Shown one piece after another: positions 45,901-54,465 of a DNA stretch of 64,000 bases; position 1 is the stretch's first letter, and each line of letters begins with the position of its first letter. The stretch spans positions 202,451 to 266,450 of the forward strand of contig JAQTLP010000002.1 of NCBI GenBank assembly GCA_028714855.1. Reading direction: 5' to 3'. This DNA comes from Phycisphaerae bacterium. Lineage in GTDB: Bacteria > Planctomycetota > Phycisphaerae > Sedimentisphaerales > Anaerobacaceae. The translations under genes and the position numbers were made by a program. Below the pieces are notes generated by a model, which saw only the letters and a list, made by a program, of their open reading frames with translations, did not search any database and had not been told where the DNA came from.

Positions 45901-46259
45901 TGGATATTTACCGCAGAATCGCGGTCACAAAGACGACCGAGGACTTGAAGCAGATGGCAAGCGAATTAGCTGACGTGTACGGGCCGGTGCCGGACGAAGT
46001 CGAATTGCTGCTGGAGTTGACCGGCATTCGAATAGATGCAGGTAAGCGCAGCATAAAAAGCATCGTCGCCTCCGGAAAAGATTTGATATTTTCATTCAGC
46101 AAAGACTCGAATCTGCAGGCCAATTCCCTCTTTGCCGGAGTGAAAGGAACGATACGGACTGCTGACCCGAAAACGGTATATTTACGTCTGCCGCAGAATT
46201 ATTTTGAGCAGAAGACCCTAATGAACGTTTTGCGAAAGATTCTTAGCACTAATTCATAA
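42921..46259 (+). CDS. mfd: Transcription-repair coupling factor
   Basis: 1112 residues in the full Mfd order: UvrB-like N-terminal domains, RNA-polymerase-interacting domain (DYVVHASYGIGKFLG), and RecG-like translocase with Walker A GDVGYGKTELA and Walker B LIIDEEQRFG, then the C-terminal D7 domain. It removes stalled RNA polymerase and recruits UvrA. Residues 206-219 (LLDSRLRGNDKESD) are an in-frame palindromic repeat absent from a normal Mfd pattern. The ATG abuts another repeat and has no Shine-Dalgarno site, so the true start may be further in. Confidence 0.95.
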   Translation: MADKVARGVGFALEYKAVELRRDKSIREIISRLKTAKGNEGAVKVEGTWGSFAPLLAAYISKELGRPILYIRPHIDDADKAADDLHTFGAEQIETLPAWEGEEELADATDEIRTERLKLVSRVSALVARKNKGQLIIPTSIQAICQPIPKPQAMEKSCLQLQIDKIVPLEQVVEWLVGNGFEGVERVDLPGQFARRGGIVDIYAPLLDSRLRGNDKESDCAQAIRVEFFGDTIESIREINLDTQRSSQQIKEVNILSAVCGAAVEERELFVNILPQDTIIILEEPNDIEEVANVFRQRAEKAERLYDWQDIYKAITKFTQLHICRFATATQDEFLKVDIKSVQRFQHRAASLWAGHKEALQELVSEAKEGKKVCLYCESSAENKRITEIITEGGESVPANFKLLQGFVHQGFVINFLNTIIISHHELFGQYALRRRPRMVQAGAPVDTLADLQAGDYVVHASYGIGKFLGAKTIQEKGGTSEYLTIEYADGAKVQVSVRNIALVQKFIGTTPKRPKLSKIGSKRWQRQKEKVARSVQDLAGELLEVQAQRQAKGGIAFGADSAWQAEFEESFPYQETPDQTVASEQIKADMREPVAMDRLLCGDVGYGKTELAMRAAFKAVENGKQAAVLVPTTVLCVQHGRTFTERFADFPISVEVLNRFKTTKQVKDIISRTKRGRVDVLIGTHRLLSKDVGFKDLGLLIIDEEQRFGVTDKEKLKRLRFDVDVLTMTATPIPRTLHLSLLGLRDISSLTTPPLDRRSIVTTVTAYNDELIKKAIFRELNRQGQVFFLHNRVKTIEKKAWEIQKLIGDAKVAIAHGQMAKSELEKAMIDFVLGKTDVLVCTTIIESGLDIPNANTIFINDADRFGLAELHQLRGRVGRYKHRAFAYMLLPASRPITPTAAKRLKAIEDYSHLGAGFRIALRDLEIRGAGNILGAEQSGHIQMVGYQMYCDLLADTVRKLKNEPAEAEPAAVIDLGLTSYIPKSYIPSDRYRMDIYRRIAVTKTTEDLKQMASELADVYGPVPDEVELLLELTGIRIDAGKRSIKSIVASGKDLIFSFSKDSNLQANSLFAGVKGTIRTADPKTVYLRLPQNYFEQKTLMNVLRKILSTNS
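43539..43570. repeat. Palindromic repeat translated inside mfd
   Basis: CTGGATTCCCGC-TTGC-GCGGGAATGACAAAG, the same family as 20153-20178 in opposite orientation. It keeps the mfd frame and encodes LDSRLRGNDK. Confidence 0.85.
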
Positions 46260-46322
46260 AATGGCATATAATAAGCGGCAGGGTAAAGTATATATCTACA
46301 AATATTCGGCGAAAGATAAGCT

Positions 46323-47441
46323 ATGCGTAAGTGTGTTTTTCTAACAATGTGGTTGATGTTGCTGACATACGGCTGCGGAGGCAGCAAGCCAAGATTCACC
46401 GACGAAGAGCTGAAGCATATCCCCCTTGCGCAAAAAGACGGCCTGCCGGAAGCCTCCGGCGGATTTGTCCTGGCGGTGGGCGACGAGACTGTAACATCTG
46501 ATGAAATAATAACTGAGCCGTTATTAGACCATTTTAGGCCGATTGCGCAAAAAAGCAGTTTCGAGCAGTTCAAAAAACAGGCCGGACCTGAGCTTGAGCA
46601 GCTTATTTCGACGAGAGTATCGAACATCCTGCTTTATCAGCAGGCCAAAAGAGAGATGGGAGCGGGGGTAGATATCGATGATGCTCTGGAAAAGGCAACG
46701 GAATCAGAAGTAAGAAGATTCGTCGCCGGCTTCAACGGTGACTACGCCAGGGCGGAGCAGGCCCTGAAACAAATGGGGATGGATTGGCACAGCTTCAGAG
46801 AGTATCAGAAAAAGATGATTCTCAGCCAGGAATATGTTCGACAGCAATTGCCTGAGCACAAGCCTATCACTCACAGCGAGCTGGTAAGCTGCTACAATGA
46901 AATAAAAGAGGAATTTTTCGCCATGCCGGCAACGATAACGTTTCGGCTGATTGATATCCAAATACCAAAAGTGGAACCGGCGAGCCCGAATATCAGCCGG
47001 CCTGAACAGGCCAGAAAATTAGCCGCTGAATTGAAGGAACGGCTGGATAAAGGTGAAGATTTCGCCGAGCTGGCCAGGCAATATTCGCACGGGCACACAG
47101 CATCATCCGGCGGGCTGTGGCAGCCGGTGCAGCCGCAGTCCATCGCAAAACCCTACGATGTTCTCGCGGTCGAGGCGGAAAAAATTCAGCCCGGACAGAT
47201 TGCCGGGCCTATTGAGGCGGGCGAGCATATTTTCATAATGAAGCTGGAAGAGAAATCGCCGAAAAGTTTCACGCCTCTTGAAAACGTACAAAAAGAAGTG
47301 GAGGCAAAAATCCTCTTTGACCGCCGCAAAAAAACCGCTGACGAGTTTGGAACCAATCTTGTGCAGCAGGCAAAACTGAACGAAATGGACGCCTTTATAG
47401 ATTTCTGTCTGGAAAAAACTTACCGGATATGCAGCCGGTAG
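46323..47441 (+). CDS. SurA/PpiC-type peptidyl-prolyl isomerase lipoprotein
   Basis: 372 residues. A short signal peptide ends in a lipobox (LLTYGC), so it is probably anchored in the envelope. An N-terminal SurA-like helical chaperone region is followed by one parvulin domain (AAELKERLDKGEDFAELARQYS, SSGGLWQPV, GQIAGPIEAGEHIFIMKLEEK). It would assist folding of outer-membrane or secreted proteins. It follows mfd by 63 bases and precedes acpS. Confidence 0.85.
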   Translation: MRKCVFLTMWLMLLTYGCGGSKPRFTDEELKHIPLAQKDGLPEASGGFVLAVGDETVTSDEIITEPLLDHFRPIAQKSSFEQFKKQAGPELEQLISTRVSNILLYQQAKREMGAGVDIDDALEKATESEVRRFVAGFNGDYARAEQALKQMGMDWHSFREYQKKMILSQEYVRQQLPEHKPITHSELVSCYNEIKEEFFAMPATITFRLIDIQIPKVEPASPNISRPEQARKLAAELKERLDKGEDFAELARQYSHGHTASSGGLWQPVQPQSIAKPYDVLAVEAEKIQPGQIAGPIEAGEHIFIMKLEEKSPKSFTPLENVQKEVEAKILFDRRKKTADEFGTNLVQQAKLNEMDAFIDFCLEKTYRICSR

Positions 47442-47455
47442 CTCAGGACTAATAA

Positions 47456-47854
47456 ATGGAAATTGTAGCACACGGCATAGACCTCGTGGATTTTCCGCGA
47501 ATAGAAGAGATGGCAAAGCGGCACGGTGAGCGTTTCCTGGATAAGGTTTTTACCGCCGCCGAACGAGCTTATGCCAAGGCAAATAAAAACGGAACAGAAA
47601 AACTGGCCGGCCGTTTCGCGGCAAAAGAAGCCATCCTTAAACTGATGGGAACAGGCTGGCGGGGCAAAATTGCCTGGACTGATATCGAAATAATAAATAA
47701 CCCGGCAGGCCAGCCGGAGGTTGTTCTCTCCGGCGAAGTCAAAAAAATCGCCGACAAGCTCAAAATCAAACACATAAGCGTAAGCATTACCCACACAGCC
47801 AATTTCGCGATTGCATCGGCGGTAGCCCTGGTGAATTCCCATGAAAGCAAATGA
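47456..47854 (+). CDS. acpS: Holo-[acyl-carrier-protein] synthase
   Basis: 132 residues. [13 protein letters not shown] at the N-terminus and [12 protein letters not shown] in the middle are the two metal/CoA-binding motifs of AcpS, and a closing [17 protein letters not shown] segment completes the fold. It attaches phosphopantetheine to acyl carrier protein, linking to coaD made elsewhere in this window. It lies 14 bases after ppiC and overlaps mnmG by 14 bases. Confidence 0.95.
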   Translation: MEIVAHGIDLVDFPRIEEMAKRHGERFLDKVFTAAERAYAKANKNGTEKLAGRFAAKEAILKLMGTGWRGKIAWTDIEIINNPAGQPEVVLSGEVKKIADKLKIKHISVSITHTANFAIASAVALVNSHESK

Positions 47855-49652
47855 TTTTGACTGCATCGTAATAGGTGCTGGTCACGCCGGTGTAGAAGCT
47901 GCTTTCGCAGCAGCAAAAATCGGCGCCAAAACCGCCCTTGTAACTATCCGCAAAGACAAAATAGCTGAAATGAGCTGCAACCCCGCTATCGGCGGAATTG
48001 CAAAAGGACAAATCGTACGCGAAATCGACGCGATGGGAGGCCTAATGGGGCTGGCGACCGACGCAACAGGAATTCAATTTCGTGTGCTGAATCGCTCAAA
48101 AGGCCCGGCTGTCCAATCGCCGCGGGCACAGGCCGACAGGGGCAAATACGCAAAGTGGATGCAGCAGACGCTCCAGCAGACGGAAAATCTGACAATCATC
48201 GAGGCAGTAGCAACGGAGATAATCACCGAAGGACAGAAAGTTAGTGCTGTGCGGTGCAAAGACGGCTCGCAGTATCGCTGCTCCGCCGTGGTCGTGGCAA
48301 CAGGGACATTCCTCGGCGGAAAACTGTATATCGGAAGTCACCACTGGGCCGGCGGCAGAATCGAAGAGCCGCCGAGCATAGAACTTTCACAAAGCCTGAA
48401 ACAAATGGGTCTGGAGCTCGGGCGAATGGCGACTGATACGACGCCGAGACTGGATGCGGCAACCTGCGACCTTGACAAATTGCAAATTCAGCCCGGCGAC
48501 GAACCGCCGGTGCCGTTTTCGTTTATGACCGAATCGATAGACCGTCCGCAGATTCCCTGCTGGATGACATACACAAATGAAAAGATACATAAGCTGCTCC
48601 GGGATAATCTCCACCGGGCGCCGCTTTGCTCAGGACAGATAAAAGGCACAGACCCCCGCTACTGCCCGAGCATCGAAGGCAAGGTCGTCAGGTTTGCCGA
48701 CAAAACGCAGCATCGAATATTCCTGGAGCCGGAAGAAGAGGAAATCAAAACGATTTACTGTAACGGCATCTTTACCTCGATGCCCGAAGACGTCCAGGAG
48801 CAAATGCTTAAATTACTGCCCGGAACAGAAAATGCTCGCATCATTCGTTACGCATACGCTGTGGAGTACGACTATTGCCCGCCGATCCAGTTGCAAAACA
48901 GTTTGGAGACAAAAAAAATATCAGGGCTTTTTCTGGCGGGCCAGATTAACGGCACCAGCGGGTATGAAGAGGCGGCAGGGCAGGGTATCGTGGCCGGGAT
49001 AAATGCCGCCGGAAAAATTCAGTCTAAAGAGCCGCTCGTTCTCGGCAGAGACCAGGCATATATCGGGGTGCTGATAGATGATTTGCTTACGAAGGGAGTC
49101 GATGAACCTTATCGAATGTTCACCTCGCGGGCCGAGCATCGATTGTCACTAAGGGCCGATAACGCGGATAGAAGATTGACGCAAATCGGCAAATCGGTCG
49201 GCCTTGTGGACGAATATCGATGGCAAAAATTTCAAAATAAGCTGAAAAACATAGACAAACTTAAAAGCTATCTGAAAAACACGCGCCCGAACGGCCTAAG
49301 CCTTTGGGAACATTTGCAACAGCCAAATAATCCTATCGCGTGGCAATTGGCCGAGAATCCTGACGTTAAAAACACGGCTTCCAGCGACGTATTAGGTGCG
49401 GCAATTATTGACGCCAAATACGAAGGTTATTTAGCTAAGCAACAGCGGCTGGCGGCCGGCCTGCAAAATCTTGAAAACAAAAAGCTTCCGCCTGATTTGG
49501 ATTACAACAACATCCTGCATCTTCGGGCAGAGGCGAAAGAAAAGCTCTCGACCTTCGGGCCTGCTACCTTGGGGCAGGCAAGCCGCATAAGCGGTATAAC
49601 GCCTGCGGACATTACTGTGCTGCAAATACACCTGAAAAAAAATTCCAAGTAA
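47841..49652 (+). CDS. mnmG: tRNA uridine-5-carboxymethylaminomethyl modification enzyme MnmG
   Basis: 603 residues. The N-terminal FAD-binding motif [19 protein letters not shown] and the family signature [16 protein letters not shown] are clear; the C-terminus is the helical MnmE-binding and tRNA-binding domain. With MnmE it modifies wobble U34 in several tRNAs. It overlaps acpS by 14 bases, so the two are translationally coupled; mnmE is not in the window. Confidence 0.97.
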   Translation: MKANDFDCIVIGAGHAGVEAAFAAAKIGAKTALVTIRKDKIAEMSCNPAIGGIAKGQIVREIDAMGGLMGLATDATGIQFRVLNRSKGPAVQSPRAQADRGKYAKWMQQTLQQTENLTIIEAVATEIITEGQKVSAVRCKDGSQYRCSAVVVATGTFLGGKLYIGSHHWAGGRIEEPPSIELSQSLKQMGLELGRMATDTTPRLDAATCDLDKLQIQPGDEPPVPFSFMTESIDRPQIPCWMTYTNEKIHKLLRDNLHRAPLCSGQIKGTDPRYCPSIEGKVVRFADKTQHRIFLEPEEEEIKTIYCNGIFTSMPEDVQEQMLKLLPGTENARIIRYAYAVEYDYCPPIQLQNSLETKKISGLFLAGQINGTSGYEEAAGQGIVAGINAAGKIQSKEPLVLGRDQAYIGVLIDDLLTKGVDEPYRMFTSRAEHRLSLRADNADRRLTQIGKSVGLVDEYRWQKFQNKLKNIDKLKSYLKNTRPNGLSLWEHLQQPNNPIAWQLAENPDVKNTASSDVLGAAIIDAKYEGYLAKQQRLAAGLQNLENKKLPPDLDYNNILHLRAEAKEKLSTFGPATLGQASRISGITPADITVLQIHLKKNSK

Positions 49653-49657
49653 TGCTT

Positions 49658-50659
49658 CTATTTACTCTGCGGATTACGCCCTTGTTCACTATCAGTCTTC
49701 TTTGCCTTTACAGAATCGAAAAACTGACTCCTCGCAATGACCTCGTCAGAACTCATCGAGCATAATTCTTCAAGGGTCGTCTCTTTCAAACACTTTTCAA
49801 TTATGCGGTAACCAAGATAATACCCCGTCTTTTCAGGAAAGCCGTCCGGCGGCGCCGCAAACCCCGTTCCGCCGCATATATATTTTTTCTCTATCCCAAG
49901 CCCGTTCTTATTTAAATCCTGTCCAATGGTATCTATGATTAATTTTTCATTCTGAATGCACCAGTCAACCGCATCTCTCGGCATCATCCATAGGCCCTCA
50001 TAAATAGATGTATTCGCCTCGATAATGCCCGGAAAAAAAGACGCTACGCCCTCATCAACTATCAAGTCACCGAGAAGTCTTGTTTCTTTTCTCGGCTTGT
50101 ACTGGCGATGAAGACAATGTGCATATTCATGAACTATAATCGACGGAAGTACTTCCGGCTTATACTCTACCGAAATGAGAATGGTGTTTCTTCCGAAAAT
50201 CGGCAGCATCAAACAGTCCTTGATCGGGCTTAAAAAGAAACATATATCTATCTCGTTTCTCGGTGCCAGGACTCCGTCACATCGTCGCACAGCCGACTCG
50301 TACATGGAACAAATCTTCTGGTCGTTGACGTCCTTGAGAACCTGCCGATACCCGATTTCTGAAATATTCGCAATCTTCTCAGGAAAACTGTCCGCCTTTA
50401 TCAGGCCCCATTCCCGGTATTTTTCGTGAAGTCTGTTCACGGCCGGATACGGGTCTAATACGTATTTCTGATAATTTTCCCACGTATGTTCGGACTCGAG
50501 AAATTTCTCGAATCCTTTATACGCAAGTATCACCTTGCAGTTTTTTGTGTTATTTTTACTTAGATTTGAACCGTCCTCCTGGGAATATTTGTGGTCTTGT
50601 GAATATACCGGTACAGCAGAAAAAATCAGCATGGCCGCAAAAAAGCAATATCGCCGCAT
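49658..50659 (-). CDS. Secreted zinc-metalloprotease-like protein of unknown family
   Basis: 333 residues with a signal peptide (cleavage near VYSQDHK) and a good ribosome-binding site (AAAGGAG). The segment IIVHEYAHCLHRQ contains HExxH, the zinc-binding motif of gluzincin-type peptidases, and a later IVDEGVASFF could give the third ligand Glu. It resembles DUF2268-like predicted proteases in arrangement only. It converges with mnmG. Substrate unknown. Confidence 0.7.
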   Translation of the reverse strand: MRRYCFFAAMLIFSAVPVYSQDHKYSQEDGSNLSKNNTKNCKVILAYKGFEKFLESEHTWENYQKYVLDPYPAVNRLHEKYREWGLIKADSFPEKIANISEIGYRQVLKDVNDQKICSMYESAVRRCDGVLAPRNEIDICFFLSPIKDCLMLPIFGRNTILISVEYKPEVLPSIIVHEYAHCLHRQYKPRKETRLLGDLIVDEGVASFFPGIIEANTSIYEGLWMMPRDAVDWCIQNEKLIIDTIGQDLNKNGLGIEKKYICGGTGFAAPPDGFPEKTGYYLGYRIIEKCLKETTLEELCSMSSDEVIARSQFFDSVKAKKTDSEQGRNPQSK

Positions 50660-51247
50660 TCGTTTCTCCTTTCAACAAAAACTGGTTACTCAATACAACC
50701 GCAGTCTAAATTGCCTCTGTTACGGTTTTATTACGGTACTATCCTTTTTTGGTGTTTTTTTGAGGGAGGAAAAATCAATCAAACGCACATCTGCCCGAAG
50801 ACTAAAAACGGCTGATTTGAAGATTCTTTTATTTCTTTAATTGCAGCGACTTAGCAAAAACCGCACCCACCAAACCGGCAAATTTTTCGCATCAATCGCG
50901 CAAGTCCGCCCTATTTATAGAAAGGAGGTACTACGTTATGAAAAACCAAAAACTTTACTTTGTCCTTTTGTGCCTTAGTGCCTTTGTGGCTCAAATTCAA
51001 TCAATCAAAAACAACAAATTATGCAAAACGAACCCAATTTCCGAAATGCCAAAAATAAGCTTAAATCCTTATTTGACAATTACTAACAACTACGAACCAC
51101 GAACTATGAACTACTTAAAACGAACCCAAACGAACCCAATTTTTCCGGACTGCAAGAAGTTGCAAAATGACTTTTTGTGTGCAAACAATATTAACTTATG
51201 GTAAAAGAGCGGCCTTTTGTCCGTTGTGTAAGGGTGCTTGAAAACAG
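50660..51247. other. Repeat-filled intergenic region
   Basis: 588 bases. Apart from the forward MKNQKLYF repeat (50886-51041) and its extension to about 51145, only AT-rich sequence upstream of the metalloprotease gene is visible. The frame 50938-51204 belongs to the repeat and is not called as a gene. Confidence 0.6.
50886..51145 (+). repeat. Dispersed repeat with built-in RBS and start codon, copy 2
   Basis: The first 156 bases match 40181-40334 in reverse. The following part (AATTATGCAAAACGAACCC, CTAACAACTACGAACC, CTATGAACTACTTAAAACG) matches 23336-23475. It holds AAAGGAGGTACTACGTT before an ATG and a signal-like peptide frame. Confidence 0.85.
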
Positions 51248-52150
51248 ATGTGGTTATATTTAGGCATATTTTCAGCCGTATTCCTCGGGCTGTATGACAT
51301 TACGAGAAAGCACGCCCTGCGCGGCAACGCCGTGCTGCCGGTGCTGTTCTTTGCGACGCTGGCGGAGGCCCTGCTGCTTTTGCCGGTGGCGCTGCTTAGC
51401 CCAACGGCGCCTGAGTTTATGACCCGGCTGGGCCTGTTCATCCCTCAGTTTGGCTGGACGGCACATCTTTTATTCTTCTCAAAAGCGATACTTGTGGCCG
51501 CAATATGGATGCTCGGATATTTTTCAATCAAGCATTTGCCGATTTCGATATACTCGCCCATCAGCGCATCCGGCCCCGCATGGACGCTTGTAGGCGCGAT
51601 ACTGATTTTTGGCGAGCAACTGACCGTAATGCAATGGGCGGCGTTCGGCATTCTTATTGTTTCCTATTATATTTTCGCCATCGTCGGAAGCCGCGAAGGA
51701 ATCGTATTTCACACCAACAAATGGGTAATCTTTTTGTTTATGGCGGTTTTACTTACCGCGGCGAGTTCCCTTCTCGACAAATATCTCATCCAGACACTTG
51801 GCTATTCAGCTGTTGGCGTGCAGGTTTGGTTTATATTGTATATGGTGCCGATATTCGGCTTTGCCGTTTTGGCATTCTGGCTGCCCAGCCGCGCCAAACA
51901 CACGCCTTTCGAATGGCGATGGATTATTCCGCTTATCGGTGTATTGTTGACTATTGCGGATATTGCATATTTTAAAGCCATCGGCTGCGAGGGGACGCTC
52001 ATTTCATTGTTGGCAGCGGTCCGCAGCAGCAGTGCGGTTGTTTCTTTCCTGGCGGGCGCTATTTTTTTCGGCGAGGTTCGCATGCTTCAAAAATCATGGG
52101 CCTTGGCGGGTGTCCTTGTCGGCGTCTTCCTTCTTTTCCTTTCGCACTAA
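51248..52150 (+). CDS. EamA-family (DMT) membrane transporter
   Basis: 300 residues, about ten hydrophobic helices in two EamA halves; the second half repeats the pattern ending in AGAIFFGEVRMLQKSWALAGVLVGVFLLFLS. Family members export or exchange amino acids, nucleotide sugars and other metabolites; the substrate cannot be told. No strong Shine-Dalgarno site precedes the ATG. Confidence 0.85.
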   Translation: MWLYLGIFSAVFLGLYDITRKHALRGNAVLPVLFFATLAEALLLLPVALLSPTAPEFMTRLGLFIPQFGWTAHLLFFSKAILVAAIWMLGYFSIKHLPISIYSPISASGPAWTLVGAILIFGEQLTVMQWAAFGILIVSYYIFAIVGSREGIVFHTNKWVIFLFMAVLLTAASSLLDKYLIQTLGYSAVGVQVWFILYMVPIFGFAVLAFWLPSRAKHTPFEWRWIIPLIGVLLTIADIAYFKAIGCEGTLISLLAAVRSSSAVVSFLAGAIFFGEVRMLQKSWALAGVLVGVFLLFLSH

Positions 52151-52156
52151 AAGCTC

Positions 52157-52190
52157 AAAAAAACGGCGGGATGCATAATGCAGCCCGCCG
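52157..52190 (-). terminator. Rho-independent terminator of transketolase
   Basis: Perfect 7-bp stem CGGCGGG/CCCGCCG extended by TGCA/TGCA, followed on the minus strand by TTTTTTT, 32 bases after the tkt stop. Confidence 0.88.
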
Positions 52191-52221
52191 CTGATAACTT
52201 TGGTTTTGCTTTAATTTTTTA

Positions 52222-54243
52222 CTATCTGCCTAATTGTTTTTTCGCAGCCGCGATGACCGCCTCTGAGGTAATGCCGAACTTTTCGTAGCAGGTTTTATAT
52301 GGCGCCGATGCGCCGAATGACGACATCCCGATAAAGACGCCCTTGTCGCCGAGCCATTTGCCCCAGCCCATCTCCACGCCGGCTTCGATACCGACCCTAA
52401 CCTTAACGGCCGGCGGAAGGACAAACTCTTTATATTCCGTGCTCTGCTTTTCAAACAGCTCCCAGCACGGCATACTTATTACGTTCGCCTTGATATTTTC
52501 TTTCGCCAGCCCTTCTGCTGCACATAAGGCAATGGAGACCTCCGAACCGCTTGCCAGTAGGAGAACATCTGGCTTGTCAGTCCCGACGAGGACGTATGCG
52601 CCTTTATTCAGGTCTTTTGCGGGGCCGTATTTGTTCTGGTCAAGTACGGGCAGCCCCTGACGGGTAAGCAGCATGACAGCAGGTTCTTGATGCTCTAAAG
52701 CGTACTTCCACACCTGTGCCGTCTCGTTTGCGTCGGCAGGCCTGAACACATTCAAGTTCGGTATCGCCCGAAGGCTCGCCAGATGCTCTACCGCCTGATG
52801 CGTGGGCCCATCTTCGCCGACGCCGATACTGTCGTGGGTGAACACGAATATGGTCGGATACTTCGACAAAGCAGCCAGACGAATTGCCGGCCGCATATAA
52901 TCGCTGAATACGAAGAACGTCCCGCCGTATGCCCTTGTCAGGCCGCTGATGGAAATCCCGTTCATTATAGCGCCCATTGCGTGCTCTCTTATGCCGTAAC
53001 GAATATACCTGCCGTCCCGCGAGTCTTTTTGAAAGTCTTTGGCTCCGGCAAATCGTGTGTTGTTCGAAGGCGTCAAATCCGCAGAGCCGCCCAAAATCAG
53101 CGGCAGTTTCGGCATTACCGCGTCTAGGGTTTTTCCCGATGCCTGGCGTGTCGCAAGGGATGTGCCTGGGTCAAATTTCGGCAATAGCTCATCTAAATTG
53201 ACGCCCAACTTACCTGCGACACCGTCACGGAATTGCTGCGCAAGCTCCGGATGGCTTTGAGCATATTTTTCAAACATTTTATTCCATTTTCCTTCAGCCC
53301 GTTTGCCTCTATCGACGGCCTTGCGCATGTGGGCGAGGGCTTCTTCCGGAACAACGAAGCTCTGCTGGGGGTCCCAGCCGAAGTTTTCCTTAACCAGTTT
53401 GATTTCATCTGCACCAAGAGGTGAGCCGTGCGCTTCGGAGGTGTCCTGCTTGTTTGGGCTGCCGAAGGCGATATGCGTTCGCAATTTAATTATCGTTGGC
53501 CGGTTCTTTTCCCTTTTGGCTTTTCTTAACGCCTTCTCAAAAGATTCCATATCGTTACCGTCACCCTCGACTGGTATAACGTTCCAGCCGTAGGCTTTAT
53601 AACGCTTCGCTACATCTTCAGTAAAAGAAATCTTCGTATCACCGTCGATTGAAATGTGATTGTCATCGTAAATAACAATCAGGTTATTCAACCCCAAATG
53701 CCCTGCCAGCGAACAGGCCTCTGCGGATACCCCCTCCTGCAAATCGCCGTCACCGGCGATTACATAAATCATATAATCGGTAACGGGGAAACCTTCCCGG
53801 TTGAAATAACCTGCCATGAACTTTTCAGCTATTGCCATTCCGACCGCGTTGGAAATTCCCTGCCCTAACGGCCCTGTAGTAACTTCAATACCGAGCTCGG
53901 GGTGACGTTCCGGATGCCCCGGTGTCCTGCTGCCCCATTGGCGGAAATTCTTCAGTTCTTCCAGGCTCAAAGGGAAGCCCGTCAAATGCAGCAGCGAATA
54001 CAGCAGCATACTGCCGTGTCCCGCCGAGAGGACAAACCGGTCCCTGCCCTGCCATTGCGGATTAGCCGGATTGCATCGGAGGTGTTTCGTCCAGAGAATG
54101 TATGCCGCCGGCGCCATTCCCATCGGCATTCCCGGATGGCCGGAGTTGGCCTTCTGAACCGCATCAACGGACAAAAACCGGATTGTTTGAATGCAAAGCT
54201 CATCAAGCTCGGACAGCCCGGGGTTTTTAACGGATATCTTCAT
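52222..54243 (-). CDS. tkt: Transketolase
   Basis: 673 residues, full length. N-terminal AVQKANSGHPGMPMG, the thiamine-diphosphate motif GDGDLQEG, and the central segment FVFTHDSIGVGEDGPTHQAVE are diagnostic. It moves two-carbon ketol units in the pentose phosphate pathway. It is a single-gene unit with its own terminator. Confidence 0.96.
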   Translation of the reverse strand: MKISVKNPGLSELDELCIQTIRFLSVDAVQKANSGHPGMPMGMAPAAYILWTKHLRCNPANPQWQGRDRFVLSAGHGSMLLYSLLHLTGFPLSLEELKNFRQWGSRTPGHPERHPELGIEVTTGPLGQGISNAVGMAIAEKFMAGYFNREGFPVTDYMIYVIAGDGDLQEGVSAEACSLAGHLGLNNLIVIYDDNHISIDGDTKISFTEDVAKRYKAYGWNVIPVEGDGNDMESFEKALRKAKREKNRPTIIKLRTHIAFGSPNKQDTSEAHGSPLGADEIKLVKENFGWDPQQSFVVPEEALAHMRKAVDRGKRAEGKWNKMFEKYAQSHPELAQQFRDGVAGKLGVNLDELLPKFDPGTSLATRQASGKTLDAVMPKLPLILGGSADLTPSNNTRFAGAKDFQKDSRDGRYIRYGIREHAMGAIMNGISISGLTRAYGGTFFVFSDYMRPAIRLAALSKYPTIFVFTHDSIGVGEDGPTHQAVEHLASLRAIPNLNVFRPADANETAQVWKYALEHQEPAVMLLTRQGLPVLDQNKYGPAKDLNKGAYVLVGTDKPDVLLLASGSEVSIALCAAEGLAKENIKANVISMPCWELFEKQSTEYKEFVLPPAVKVRVGIEAGVEMGWGKWLGDKGVFIGMSSFGASAPYKTCYEKFGITSEAVIAAAKKQLGR

Positions 54244-54390
54244 TGTTATATTCCTAAAATAAGGGTTTCTAATGTATCTTTGTTGGCAAAACGAAGGAAA
54301 CAGGGTAGCTTAAAACAGTTGTATTTGCAAGGGTTTTATTGCTTTGATAGCTGGTTTGGAGCTGGAAGCGCCAGCTTGACAGTGCCTTTA

Positions 54391-54433
54391 AAAACAGCCG
54401 AGGCCTATGCCGATTACTCGGCATAGGCCCCGG
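54391..54433 (-). terminator. Hairpin terminator downstream of the LamG surface-protein gene
   Basis: Perfect 11-bp stem GGCCTATGCCG/CGGCATAGGCC (54402-54429) with a 6-base loop, extended by CCG/CGG, then CTGTTTTT on the minus strand. Confidence 0.7.
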
Positions 54434-54465
54434 ATTGGTGCAAAGTCTATGTCATCTCGCATTGA

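Noticed and set aside
50938..51204. 88-codon frame with an excellent ribosome-binding site
   Set aside because: It is the translated dispersed repeat also found at 40181-40334; only the first 33 or so residues are shared, and the rest is low-complexity repeat. Kept as a finding, not a gene.
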